Of a stretch of 64,000 bases of DNA, positions 41,872 through 52,267 are shown piece by piece. Every line of letters begins with the position of its first letter. Positions within the stretch are counted from its first letter, which is position 1. The position numbers were made by a program, and so were the translations under genes. Source of the DNA: Seminavis robusta (lineage: Eukaryota; Bacillariophyta; Bacillariophyceae; Naviculales; Naviculaceae); contig CAICTM010000278.1 in assembly GCA_903772945.1 (NCBI GenBank), positions 17,619 to 81,618 of the forward strand, read 5' to 3'. The notes beneath the pieces are model-generated. The model ran no database searches. It worked only from the letters and a program-made list of their open reading frames with translations, and was not told where the DNA came from.

Positions 41872-42951
41872 TCAAGATTGCATACTGGAGGAGGAATCAG
41901 CGGCATCGGCAGTTGCTTGGGATTGCAGTTGCCTAATGGCTTGCAATCGGCGCAAGACATCGTCCTGGATGGGTGATGCGGCCGAAGGAACCGTAGGTCG
42001 CAACAAGAGGCTTGGGTGTAGCTGTTGTTGCAAGGTCGATGCCGCGGCAAGAGCATGAGATGCTTGAGGAGCCACAACCGAATCCAACTGACGACGAAGG
42101 ATTCTTTCTTGGGCCAGACGCAACTGTTGCTGCGTAGCCTCCTCCTCGAGCATGATCTCACGGAGAAGTCGTTCCTGTTCCAACCGACGCAGCTGTTGCT
42201 GCTGTGCTTGCCTCAAGCTGTGAATGTATTCCAGGGCCCCTGTAGAATCGACTTCCGGTTGCAAGGATTGTTTCTCTTCCTCTCCTCCTCCCAGAAGTGG
42301 TGCCATGGGAAGCAGACTGGAGGAGTATGCTGGAGAAGCCACAGGGCGGAATGCAGAGGGCACACTTGTAGGAAAGGAAATGCTGTGGACGGGTGCTGCA
42401 TCATGGTGCATGGCGGAAGCTGATGCCGGTCGGACGACGGGAGAACCCGCTTGTTGTTCACTTGGAGAGGAAGATCTGGAACTGTGGGAGGAGACACTGC
42501 TCTTGGCAGCCTTTTTGGCCTGAGCCGACTTGTGGCTGCTGCCGTTTCCAGAAGCCCTTTGCTTAATGTCGCTGGCCAATTCCGGGCGGTCACTGCGAAA
42601 GTTGGCATGGCGAAAGGCGACCGTGTTGGGTGGAATCTTCATGCCATTGACCTTCTTGAGAGCGCGTGTTTCTCGTGAGAATCCCATCTTGTGCAGTCGG
42701 CGGATAAAGCTGGCATACTTGCAACCAGGAAAGTAAACCTCGAGCACTTGCGATGGAAACAAGGCGGCGTTGATGGCAAACTCGTTGCCTCCTGGGAGCC
42801 ACCAGATGGCCTCAGACGCATTTCCCTCAATGAGCAGCTTCATGAGAGTCTGAGGCAGGCTCAGTTGGTTGCCGTTACTAGTGTCACTCTTGTCTGCCAT
42901 GGTGGTGGTGATGGTGGCCTTGGAAGGAGATGTTGCAACTGGAGAGTGCAT
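41872..42951 (-). CDS. heat-shock-factor-type transcription factor (HSF 3 of 3)
   Basis: A single exon of 359 residues starts at the ATG at 42951; a second ATG at 42900 (MADKSDTSNG) is possible. The HSF domain occupies about residues 30-130: LSLPQTLMKLLIEG, IWWLPGGNEFAI, VLEVYFPGCKYASFIRRLHK, MGFSRETRALKKVNG. It is more diverged than the two HSFs at 24-30 kb: GNEF replaces GKAF and RALKK replaces RKYKK. A Ser-rich linker follows, then long Gln/Leu/Arg-rich helices (LRQAQQQQLRRLEQERLLRE) that could form the oligomerisation coiled coil. It probably binds GAA-repeat promoter elements in the nucleus; target genes are unknown. It is convergent with the FtsH gene. Confidence 0.9.
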   Translation of the reverse strand: MHSPVATSPSKATITTTMADKSDTSNGNQLSLPQTLMKLLIEGNASEAIWWLPGGNEFAINAALFPSQVLEVYFPGCKYASFIRRLHKMGFSRETRALKKVNGMKIPPNTVAFRHANFRSDRPELASDIKQRASGNGSSHKSAQAKKAAKSSVSSHSSRSSSPSEQQAGSPVVRPASASAMHHDAAPVHSISFPTSVPSAFRPVASPAYSSSLLPMAPLLGGGEEEKQSLQPEVDSTGALEYIHSLRQAQQQQLRRLEQERLLREIMLEEEATQQQLRLAQERILRRQLDSVVAPQASHALAAASTLQQQLHPSLLLRPTVPSAASPIQDDVLRRLQAIRQLQSQATADAADSSSSMQS

Positions 42952-45900
42952 TATTGTGTTGTTAGTATTATGATGTCTTGTTGTGGAAACTGTATGTTGC
43001 GCACAAGCAAAAGAATAAAGTGAGAAGACTCTTCTTCACGATGGTGGATTATGGAATGACTAAGAACGCACTGTGCGACGTACACTGTGTTTGGCTTCTC
43101 TTTGCGAGCGACGACTTGTGGGAGGGCTGTTCCTGCTGTGTTTTGAGATTGGTTTGCTAGTAGCTAGCTTGTTATTATGAGGAGTCTGATCTGATGAGTG
43201 AGGTAAGTCAGATGGTGTTTTGTTTTACGATTCGCTTTTGGTTTGATTTGTGAGTGGATTGTACTCTAGGAGTAAGCAGTCGAGGCGACATGGTTTTGGT
43301 TGCGGCAGAAGGGATCCGGATCGATTCCACCCTTTTGCCAGGCCACTTGTAATTAAGCCACTGCTTAAGCCATTGCCGCTCTTGTGCATTTTCTCACTCG
43401 GATGCCGGAGGAGCCGATCCTTGCTGGGTTCGACAGCTGATCGGTGCTCCGTGTTGCTTCGCCGTCCAACATTCCATCCAAGTCCTACTCGATCCATAGC
43501 CTTTCTTTATGTAACTGAATGCCCTTTGTGATGAGTTAGACACGTGGGCGCACCAATTATTCCCGGAAATTGTTTAAGTATTCAGAAACACGACCCCGAA
43601 AGAAGCCTGAGAGAAACCCAAAGATCCAAGAGAAGGTCATTGAGATCGAATTGAGACATTGAGACTTCAACAAGGCTTTTCTTTGACCCACTCAATCATT
43701 CATACTCGAGTACTCAATGATGACAGTGGCGATAGCTGAGCAATCTTTAGTCCCATTGTTCTCGTTTGTTCAAAAGTCGAAGCTCAGTCCCATCTCTGTG
43801 CTCTTTTGGGAATGCTCTTTCCTGCCTGCCGTAACATGTAGAGGCCCTACCGGAATAGCTCCCATAACTCTTTCACAGCACAGTGCTGGGTAACAAGGTT
43901 CTTCTCAGTTCTCAGGTTGTTGCCGATCCCGAAGGAACAGTGATTGCTGGAGCTTTGCTGGCTTGGCTACTCTTGAGCTGGTACACCTCCACGAGAGACT
44001 ACGCCCTCACGAGTAAAAGGAGCCTATTAAAATTGCCGATGCAAACATCAACATCTCCGTCCAGCTTCCGTCCCCACCACACGGGTACCGGACCGAAGGC
44101 GTTGCGGCATGCGGAAAAGACACTGGTGCAAATAGCCTGGAGCAGTGCTTTGTGTGTCGTAGAGATTCACTCCTTGAAGCCTCTTGCAAGTACCACTGTG
44201 TGCTGTGCCCGGCCCGGTCCAGCGTCCACCTCTCACGAACTATCTATCAGCCGTATTGGAGCCACAGGGAGTCTCATAGAGTCCACTAGATATTGGCTAC
44301 TCAGTAGGGTGAATCAGCTGTCAGGGAATCCTTGCCAAGGACGCACTAACAAGGAGCAAGGAGACTCGACTCGACTCGGGCAGGGGGGTGGTGCTGGGGC
44401 AACGACACGAGTGACATACATTTCCTCCAAGCCTGTCCACGACCTACCCGTACGAGTAGCCTCTTGGCGTCCAGAACAGCCTAGAAGGAAGACACAAGTA
44501 AGTTGTGTTTCAGTCTCAGGTTGTGAGTCGTAGGGAGCATCGAAGGCGATCATGGCCCGTACTGCGGAGTAGTTTGCCTCTCCGAGCGAGATATATTCAC
44601 AGTGAAAGCACACCTTTTGGTTTCCAACATGCTCATCATGCATGCTAATGTCATCGTACCGGTACGATAGTTGGAAGTTGGCAAAGCCTCCTCTTCGTAG
44701 CTTCTAGCTCCTAGTAATTTCAATAGGATGATAATAAGGTGCCTGGCTTCTCTTTGAAACACAGTTGGACTAGCTAGAAACGCGTGGATTTTGACCAGCG
44801 GTTGCTTAGATCTACAGTACTATTAATAGATCGCTTCTTGGCTGCGAGTGCTGCACTCACTAGGCCTACTACAATGTCATTATAACGACAACTCAACTCG
44901 TGTGACCAACTATTCATCTAAAAGATTGTGATCAAAGTTTCAGTGTAACAGAGAAGATCGTGGAGTCCTTGCATCGCTTCGGACACACAAACCAGCTCGT
45001 GGCTTCAAGCTTCGAGGTGCTCCTACGCTCCTATTACTGTCAACACAAGGAAAGCGATCTGATGCTCCAGGACCTGCAAGGTAAAGCACTCCTGTGTTTT
45101 TAGTCAGGGTGCTTCTATCAACATCACGAAAGCGTGGTGGGGTGCTCGTGGACCTGCAAGCCTCCCGCCAGATAAAACCACAAAAACACTCCATAGCCCC
45201 TGTGTGGCTGGTTTCGAGGTTGCTGCTACCAACCTCAGCCATGAAAGTGTGCTGGGTGCTCGTGGACCTGCAAGGTAAAACACGCACTTCATTTGCAAGT
45301 TGCGTTCCCTTGCCCACCACAGGCAAATCACGCAGAACTAGCTAGATACAGCAACAGTATACCAGTGCTTTGACCCCAGCAGCGCAGTGGAACATGATGA
45401 ATTGCTTTGGGTCCTCATCGCTCCCAGTCCATGTATAGCACGCACTTCAGATAGATGTCCTGGACTGCCGTTTTAAAGAATAGTGATGGCGGCTTCACCG
45501 TAAACAGCCCATACTAAACCAAGAGAGGCTTCCTGATGCTACCATACTGTACCTTTTCCAGACTCCGCTGTCTTGCTTCTTTAGAACTTGGCTCTACATG
45601 TATCTTGCTACCGTACTAGGTGCCTGTTCTAGGCTTCAACCAACCTGGAGCCAACCTGCACTTAGTAGTTGTCCTTCTAAAGGGAGAGCTTAAGAAACGG
45701 AAAGCGGCCGTAGTGGTGCCATGCACGATGCATTTGCAGTGCGGCTGTTCACCATGACTCAATGACTCCATGCTCGAACACAACTAGCTTGAAGGCAAGA
45801 ACTGCTGCAACTGAAACGCAAGCTACGAATAATGATGTAAAATGTTGTTTCAAAAGCATGCAGTGGCACTGTGAAGTATTCAATACATTGCATTTCTTCT

Positions 45901-45990
45901 CCTCCTTCTTGCTCAGACAATCCGCCTAGGCTGCCTTTTGTTTGCTGGCTGGGCACTCGTTCATTGGCTACGATTGCTCTACTATTACGA
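42952..45990. other. 3-kb gene-poor region with a short repeat family
   Basis: A 216-codon plus-strand ORF at 43883-44533 opens only with GTG and has no motif or coding-like composition, so it is not called. A set of diverged repeats with the core GGTGCTCGTGGACCTGCAAG lies at 45020-45300. Confidence 0.5.
45020..45300 (+). repeat. three diverged copies of a ~100-bp repeat
   Basis: Copies end at about 45082, 45162 and 45281 with [AG]TGCT-C-[CG][AT]GGACCTGCAAG, preceded by TGCT-x-CTA-x-CAAC-x-x-CA and a GAAAG[CT]G motif. The first and third continue with GTAAA[GA]CAC. A fainter fourth copy may lie near 45385-45440. Confidence 0.6.
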
Positions 45991-48012
45991 TCATGACGAG
46001 TTGGAGGAGATGCACTCCAACCTCGAACCAAAGTCGACAAGGAGTCGAGATGACTGAATCTTGTTGGTTTGCACACAAAATGTTGTCCGCAAAGACCCCA
46101 CCAGGGAAAGCTCTTGCTTGCCACTACTCGCGGACGGCTTGACTTTCATGGTGATCTCCAGCACGGCTGTGGCGCCATCCATCAAAAAGGACTTGCGATC
46201 GCCTTCAATCGATATAGTTAGATTCTCATCCCCACACGTTTCACGTAACGAGCTCAAAAAGTTCTTGGCAAACGTCATGACCTCTGGTATCCCTCTGGCA
46301 TGCAACAAGTTATTATTCCCTTTCTTGAGCAACAACGAAGGGAACGATACCAGAACACTGTCCTTGAGGAGTGTTTCCCAACGATTCGCCGTCGAGTCAT
46401 CATCTGCCGAGGCTGCCAACTTGAGAAAGTGTTCCATGACCATGAGACGGACACTTCGATTTTGCTTGAGAATCTTGGCTTGTCGTTCCTGCCATGCTTT
46501 GGCAGCATCTCGTTCGTCGACCAAATCGTTGACCGTCTGCTTGAGGTCGTCGACGTAGGCTTTCTTGCGCAGGCGTGTGTTCCGGGCATGGATCCGATTC
46601 CGATTGCGTGAAATCTCGTTCTTTTCCGCCGCGGATAGATTCCTGGTCCGTTTCCGATACTCGGCTGGCACTTCTTGCAGTTCAGCACTAATGGGACGTC
46701 GTCCCTTGGTCTTGGTGGTGGTGGCAGGGCTATCTGGTGCTTCGATAGCTGCAGCCGTAACCTCCACTGGTGGAGTACTCGTTGAGAGCACAACATCAGG
46801 AGCGTTGGCTTGTATTTCTGCGAGTTCGGGTAACGGGGCGATTTGGATCAGTTTCGCCTGGGCTTGGGGAGGAGGGGGTACCAGGGTTGGACCAGCATGG
46901 GCAACAGGTGGAGCAATACTGGAAAGCTGCTCTGAAGGAGGAGGTAGAGATCCAGCAACCTGGCCTGTTGGCGACGAAACGTCTTCTTCAGCACTCTGCT
47001 TGTTCTTTGCCAAAGTCTCGATGAGGGCATCCACAATCGATACGGATTTGTTACTAATGTGTCCACTACAGGTGGCTTCCTCCGAGGATGCTGCCAGCAC
47101 CTCGGGAGGTGTAGAGCTGCTGCTTGGGGGGCCGGGTTCGTTTGGCTGCTCTTGTGCTTGGGGTGCCACAACTTCGACGATAGTTTCCTTGGGTGTAATG
47201 ATAGTTTCCTTGGGTGCAATGACTGCGAGAGGCCCACAAGAGCTCTGAAAGCTGATTCTCTTTGCCTTTTTGAGCATCGTTTTGGTCATATTGGCCAATG
47301 CATCAGATGCGGCAAGCTCTCGTTTTTGCCCCACCACAGGATCTGGATTGGTCTTGTAGGTCTCTACTGCTGTAGTGACGGAAGCCAACGCGAGCGGTGC
47401 AGGGCTCGAGGATTGACCCGGGGCCACAGTACCGTTATTGTCAGTACTAGTATTTGCGCCGTTTTGGCCATTTGCGCAAAAGTAGAATGGTTCCTGTACA
47501 ACAGGATTAGCATCGAGAGCTTCGGCAGTGAGGGCCACCACTAACCCTGGATGCTCTCTCGCCTCAGACGCTTCTGATTCAGTAGTAACTGTTGTACAGG
47601 TACGGTCAGCACTGGTACTAGTTGAACTACTAGTACTGGTAGTGCATGCAGCGTCAGCCTCCAGCAATGCAGCCGTTGTCGGGTCGTCAGTCAAATTGAG
47701 CAGGGCTGTGGCACATGTACGATATTAGCATAAGATGTAAGATGAATGCAAACAGAAGCGTTTAGCTTAGCGCAGTGGCCGGATCAAAGACTTACAGTGT
47801 AGTTCTTCATCCAAGAGATCTCCATCGAGAAGGTTGGAAAACATATTGTGCGAATAAGACGGGAATAAAGAGGTAAAGCAGTCGCTGGGAGAGGACAGAG
47901 AGCAAGGAGCAGCAGCCGCCTTTGCCGTAGGAGCACCGCCATTGCTACCGGTAGTGTTGCCTTCCGCGATACCGCTAGAAGGAGCGGCGGCACCAGTCGA
48001 AGAAGAGATCAT
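45991..48012 (-). CDS. bZIP transcription factor
   Basis: Exons 48012-47796 and 47705-45991, separated by a 90-bp intron (GTAAGT...CACAG), encode 643 residues. The N-terminal two thirds are Ser/Thr/Ala/Pro-rich and look like activation or disordered regions, with one short acidic hydrophobic stretch at the exon join (FSNLLDGDLLDEELHSLLNL). The basic region lies at about residues 415-445: EKNEISRNRNRIHARNTRLRKKAYVDDL, with N-x-x-x-A-x-x-[CTS]R in the form NRIHARNTR, followed by a leucine zipper (LKQTVNDLVDERDAAK). After the zipper comes a domain of about 170 residues with alternating hydrophobic strands (NLTISIEGDRKSFLMDGATAVLEI) that could be a sensory or dimer fold; it is not a LOV domain, so this is not an aureochrome. 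It should bind palindromic DNA as a dimer in the nucleus. Confidence 0.88.
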
Positions 48013-49179
48013 CCTGATCGATAAGATGCGAGCTGGCTGTGATCAAAAGTATGGTAGAGTCCAAACAGTTGCACTGACTATGCGCTAAACTGCAATTCCT
48101 GGCTTTCTCAATAACAGTGTTGCCTGGTCCTGAAGTCCTCTGATGCAAGCTATAAGGCATCAGGAGATCTTTCAAAGGTCCATAAATCTATGCATAGGTT
48201 CAAGCAACATCGCAACCAGCTCAATATCTGACTCATTCAGCATCAGAAGCTCTGCTCTGACTTGATTTATCAAAAGATAGTACACATACAACAACTATAC
48301 GTGTCACACGAACCGATTGCCGTCAAAGTTCTCACTGTTTTTAATGAAAAACGAGAACTTGCGTTGAGCTTTCTGTACAAAAAGAATTGTGGTGTCAAGA
48401 ACGAGAAGCTCAAGGGAATAGATCAATAAATACACGGTAATGACGTTCCTATGGGGCAGATGACGGTAACAATATGGACAGTGCTATGGACAGTTGTGCT
48501 ACTTGCGTCAGTGAGTTCGTTTTGGAAAGGGCAATTAAAAGGCAAGGAAAGGGCAACGTGGTTCTCGAGTTCTGTGCCACATCAACGTAGCGCTAAGTAT
48601 TAAAGTTGCAAGTCACCAACAGCTCACTAACACGTTCTGAGTTCCGCTGGGCACCTAACTATGCAAGCTGGCTATTACACAAAGACTTAATGTTTGCCCG
48701 TGCTCGGAAATTGCTTAATTAGCAGCACCTGGTGCGTGGATACCGGTACCCGGTACACCGGTACGACCGGTAGGTACAATGAGCTATGCTGCCGCAGGGG
48801 GCTGTACCGTACAGTACTAGCTAGCTACTGGTAGTAGGAGCGAGAGTGGAATGTGGTTCAGTGTTCAGTGGGATCAGGGGACAAGTCAAGGACCAACAGG
48901 GGGGGCCAAGAGGGCATGACTTCTTGACTTGGCTTGACAAGATCCTGAAAGACATCAATGAGTATCAAGCAACTGCCGCAAGCTGCATCGAGCAAAAGGA
49001 ACCGTCAGCCATGAAGTGGAACCCTGCCAGGGGCCTATGCTTTGGCCGGAATAAGAACCACACCAAGGGCGTTGCCCATCTTGGAATTGCCAGCTACTGC
49101 CATACATGTACCTGAGGAACACGAAAAGACTCCTTTTGCCCTCAACGGACTGAGGGTCTTTCACACTTTTATCGCTGTA

Positions 49180-49182
<3 letters not shown>

Positions 49183-49219
<37 letters not shown>
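49183..49219 (+). repeat. (TG)n microsatellite
   Basis: About 16 uninterrupted TG units are preceded by TATGTATG. Confidence 0.95.
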
Positions 49220-49221
<2 letters not shown>

Positions 49222-49241
49222 TTGCAGCTGTTTTCGTCACA

Positions 49242-49498
49242 TAAGGGACACTTGCTTCGTTAAGGATAGGGATTAATATTGTGTGTTCTGTTGGACACAG
49301 TAGTTTCTACACATGGGTACCGGTACTGGCTGCCTATGCAGACTCGCTAGTGTGTCCAGATAAACACGGTGTAGGTTTTGCCAAAGACATAAGGGACATT
49401 TTCCTTGTTAAGGATAGGGATTGATATTGTGTGTTCTGTTGGACACAGTACTCTGGACCTGTACTGGCTGGCTATTGAGACGTGCTAGTGTGTCCAGT
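49242..49498 (+). repeat. two tandem copies of a ~145-bp unit
   Basis: Copies begin near 49242 and 49388; both contain ATAAGGGACA, GTTAAGGATAGGGATT, ATATTGTGTGTTCTGTTGG and end with GCTAGTGTGTCCAG. They sit inside the left copy of the larger duplication. Confidence 0.85.
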
Positions 49499-49964
49499 TG
49501 ACCAAAGATGTTAAGGATTTGATTCCGGAATCAAATCTCTTTTTGACAGTTGAGGGCATCAGCCTCCGGCTGCTTGTTCTTGGTGCCCAGCCAGCCCATC
49601 AACAGGCTTCCAATGCATGATGGCAAAAATGCTTGGAAGAACAAGATATTCTTGTCGTGGTGGACTGTGGAGATGCTAGCTAGCTAGTTGAATGCATGAT
49701 AGTGCATGGTGATTCTTGGGATTGCTTTGGTAGTTGCTTTCACTGAGAAACAACAGGTCCCAGAAAATGCCACAGCTTTAACAAAGACATATTCAAAAAC
49801 TGGCCACGGAGCCAAACATGCCAACGTTTCTCAGGGATGGGAGGCTGAAGGGGTCTCATCTTCCTGACTACATCCTTGGGAGTTATGGCTGCAAGATCAT
49901 TGTCTTCACAGTATCAAGCATGTGGTGGATTTTGGACAACTGGCTGGGCCTGCCTTTTATAAGC

Positions 49965-50695
49965 TCGTTTTGGAAAAGGCAATTGAAAGGCAGCAGTACC
50001 CAAAGGAAAGAGCAAAAGTGTTATGCCACATAAAGGACCTCGAGTCCCAGTCACCAACACGTTCTCATATCATAGCTGACTTGCTACTGTACCGGTACCG
50101 TAGCTGGCTGTGGTGTTTGCCTTGCTTTCATCATGTTTCGTGCCCGTGTTGGGCAATGGATGTACATATTGCCCATCACACCATGGTACCGTACCGAACG
50201 GGACGGGACCCCACAGTGGATGATAAACCTTTGCCAACGGCACGTCCACAGCGATCAGTCGCTCATGAAGTGGTACTGTGGAACCATGTCATCTGCCCGT
50301 TGGCAGTATCTCACAATTGGAATTGCCAGCTATTGCCATGCCTGAGTACCGTACCTGAGCAACCAGCCATGAAAGAATTCATTTTAATGCCCAGCCCAGC
50401 CATGAGCCATGAGCCATGCCGCAGAAGAAATGAGACAAGGTTTGGAAGAAAACGACATTTTTGCCATTGACTGTGGAGATGCTGGTGGGAATCATGGTCA
50501 TTCTAGGGTTTGCTTTGGTGCTTCTATCGGAAACGAGCGACAGGTCACAGAAGGTGCCACAGCTGAAACGATAGAATGGAGCTTTGCATTCAAAAACTGG
50601 CAATGGAGCTACGTTCCGGTACAATAGCATTCGTGGAGGGGAGCGTGAAGGGTCTCAATCTTCCTGACTAGAATGCATCACCCTTGGAAGATTCG
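49965..50695 (+). repeat. segmental duplication, right copy
   Basis: The matching landmarks are GTTTTGGAAAAGGCAATTGA (49967), ATTGGAATTGCCAGCTATTG (about 50319), GACTGTGGAGATGCTGGTGG (about 50469) with CCACAGCTGAAAC and TTCAAAAACTGGCAATGGAG, and GTCTCAATCTTCCTGACTAG (about 50651). Confidence 0.65.
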
Positions 50696-50974
50696 CATGA
50701 TCACTGACTCCACAAGCAGGTGAATGGCTTTTGAAAAACTCTCACAAGAATTCCTGCAGATTTTCCCTCCTGAGGTTCAGTTTCCATTCCGTTGTTGGTT
50801 CGTTTTCTAGCCTTGAAGGGTTGCGCATGCCGTACAGGACACTGTGCCCGCAACGGTAGCAACTGGTAGATACGGTAGCTAGATATGATATGAAGAGCTA
50901 ACCCCCCACTGTACCGTACCTGTTTCGATCCTTGTAATAGAAGCACCTTATTGCATAAGCGAATCTACCTATGG

Positions 50975-52267
50975 TCATCCTATCGGCGGCTTCATTCCGG
51001 TACGACCAAACAGGAGCACTATGCCAACGCCCAGCCCAGCCACCACTGTGCCTGCTATGCCCTTCCAAGGGATCCGGTTCTGATTGACGCTCCGAACCAC
51101 CATTTGTCGAGTTTGTTTGTGGACTGGTCGGTGCTGGCGGTAGACTTTCAAAATGTGTTGACCCGCTGTAGTGTTCATTAGTTCTCGATGGAGCGCCACG
51201 AGAAGAGGTGGCGAGTCGGTCAGGGGGACATGGAAAGGTCCCATTTCCGGCGGACGTAGGAGAAAATACACCAAGGCGGCAAAGCTCAAATCGGCCGCAG
51301 TGAATCCATACTGCTTCGTTGGCGTGTCCATGAGATACACTTCTTTGTTGTCTGGTGAAGCCGACTTTGCTTGTTCAAGCTTTTCGGACAATTCAACAAA
51401 GACTTGTCGGACTTGCTCTTCGGAATTCTCAATGACTTGTGGATCAAACACGTTGAGCGTTTTGCTCATGACTTCAGCAATCTTGCCGCTGTACAGCAAC
51501 ATCTTGTACATTAATTTCTCTATCCATGGGCTGTGGTTGCACAAGACTTTGGTGGCAGTCTCGTAGTATCTCTTGGAAGGGTCCAGCAATGAATTGTACG
51601 CCAAACAGCGAGCACTAGCGCCAAGTCTGAGTCCCAGGTCCCTTTCGAACTGGATAATATCTTCACGAATTTCGTTGGGATACAAATCTACCGCTGTGTT
51701 CTCGTTATCAATAAACAAGTGCTGCAGGATAGCATCACTACCCCACAGCACTTTTCCCTCGGGATCAACAATCATTGGTGATTGTGACGCTTGATCGTTA
51801 GATGCTTTCACGGTGTACAGCGCACAACAACCTGGAGGATGGCAGTCTTCGGTAAAATAAACTGGACTCGTTGCGTCTGCTTCCAGCAAGTCAAGTCCCC
51901 AACGAACCTTTTCGACGTATGGCGATACAGAAATGGCAATCAATCGAACGTGCTTTGTCTTGGAGGGAGACGGTGGCCGGCGTTGACCCACTCGAGCAAA
52001 GGTATCAACCAACAAACCCACATAACGGAGTTGTTTCAGATCTTTGGACAGCATTGGCTTCATGTCCATGGGAGAGAAGGCTTTTTCATCCTGCTGAGGT
52101 CGGCCTTTCTCGGAAACTGAAGGCATGTCGATGGGATGTTTCCTGAAGTGATGACGAGAGTTGAGAAAGGAAGCAGATCTGGATGATCCAGGAAAGAACG
52201 TGGCTTCAATATCGCGACCTCCTAATAGCGCTACTATGACAATGGATAGTGTTGCGACTGACAGCAT
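50975..52267 (-). CDS. membrane-anchored glutathione S-transferase-like protein
   Basis: A single exon of 430 residues starts at the ATG at 52267. A hydrophobic leader (MLSVATLSIVIVALLGG) and a following EATFFPG suggest secretory or plastid-type targeting. Residues 107-190 look like the thioredoxin-fold GST N-domain: RLIAISVSPYVEKVRWGLDL, then SPMIVDPEGKVLWGSDAIL, where the cis-Pro lies in S-P-M-I-V and the glutathione gamma-Glu site in GSDAI. The usual catalytic Cys/Ser position is filled by the Ser of VSPYVEK. A helical GST C-domain follows (DIIQFERDLGLRLGASARC, GFTAADLSFAALVYFLL). A C-terminal membrane helix (GIAGTVVAGLGVGIVLLFG) makes it a tail-anchored type unusual for soluble GSTs. It may conjugate or reduce hydrophobic compounds at a membrane; the substrate is unknown. 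Confidence 0.82.
   Translation of the reverse strand: MLSVATLSIVIVALLGGRDIEATFFPGSSRSASFLNSRHHFRKHPIDMPSVSEKGRPQQDEKAFSPMDMKPMLSKDLKQLRYVGLLVDTFARVGQRRPPSPSKTKHVRLIAISVSPYVEKVRWGLDLLEADATSPVYFTEDCHPPGCCALYTVKASNDQASQSPMIVDPEGKVLWGSDAILQHLFIDNENTAVDLYPNEIREDIIQFERDLGLRLGASARCLAYNSLLDPSKRYYETATKVLCNHSPWIEKLMYKMLLYSGKIAEVMSKTLNVFDPQVIENSEEQVRQVFVELSEKLEQAKSASPDNKEVYLMDTPTKQYGFTAADLSFAALVYFLLRPPEMGPFHVPLTDSPPLLVALHRELMNTTAGQHILKVYRQHRPVHKQTRQMVVRSVNQNRIPWKGIAGTVVAGLGVGIVLLFGRTGMKPPIG

Larger units (their letters stand above)
48523..49880 (+). repeat. segmental duplication, left copy
   Basis: Landmarks shared with the right copy are GTTTTGGAAA-GGGCAATTAAAAGGCA (48523), TTGGAATTGCCAGCTACTGCCAT (about 49079, read in two parts), GACTGTGGAGATGCT (about 49663) with CCACAGCTTTAAC...TTCAAAAACTGGC, and GTCTCATCTTCCTGACTA (about 49853). 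Confidence 0.65.
48013..50974. other. 3-kb region: segmental duplication and microsatellite, no gene
   Basis: Four blocks of similarity occur in the same order at 48523-49880 and 49965-50695, so most of this region is a diverged tandem duplication. The first copy is enlarged by a TG microsatellite and a 145-bp tandem repeat. ORFs (for example 182 codons at 49922-50470) have no recognisable coding content. Confidence 0.55.

Noticed and set aside
43883-44533. 216-codon plus-strand ORF
   Set aside because: It has no ATG at its start, mixed composition and no motif; nothing supports a gene.
46565-47248. 227-codon plus-strand ORF
   Set aside because: It is antisense to the bZIP gene, with no recognisable domain.
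49922-50470. 182-codon plus-strand ORF in the segmental duplication
   Set aside because: The matching part of the other copy is not open in this frame, and there is no recognisable domain.
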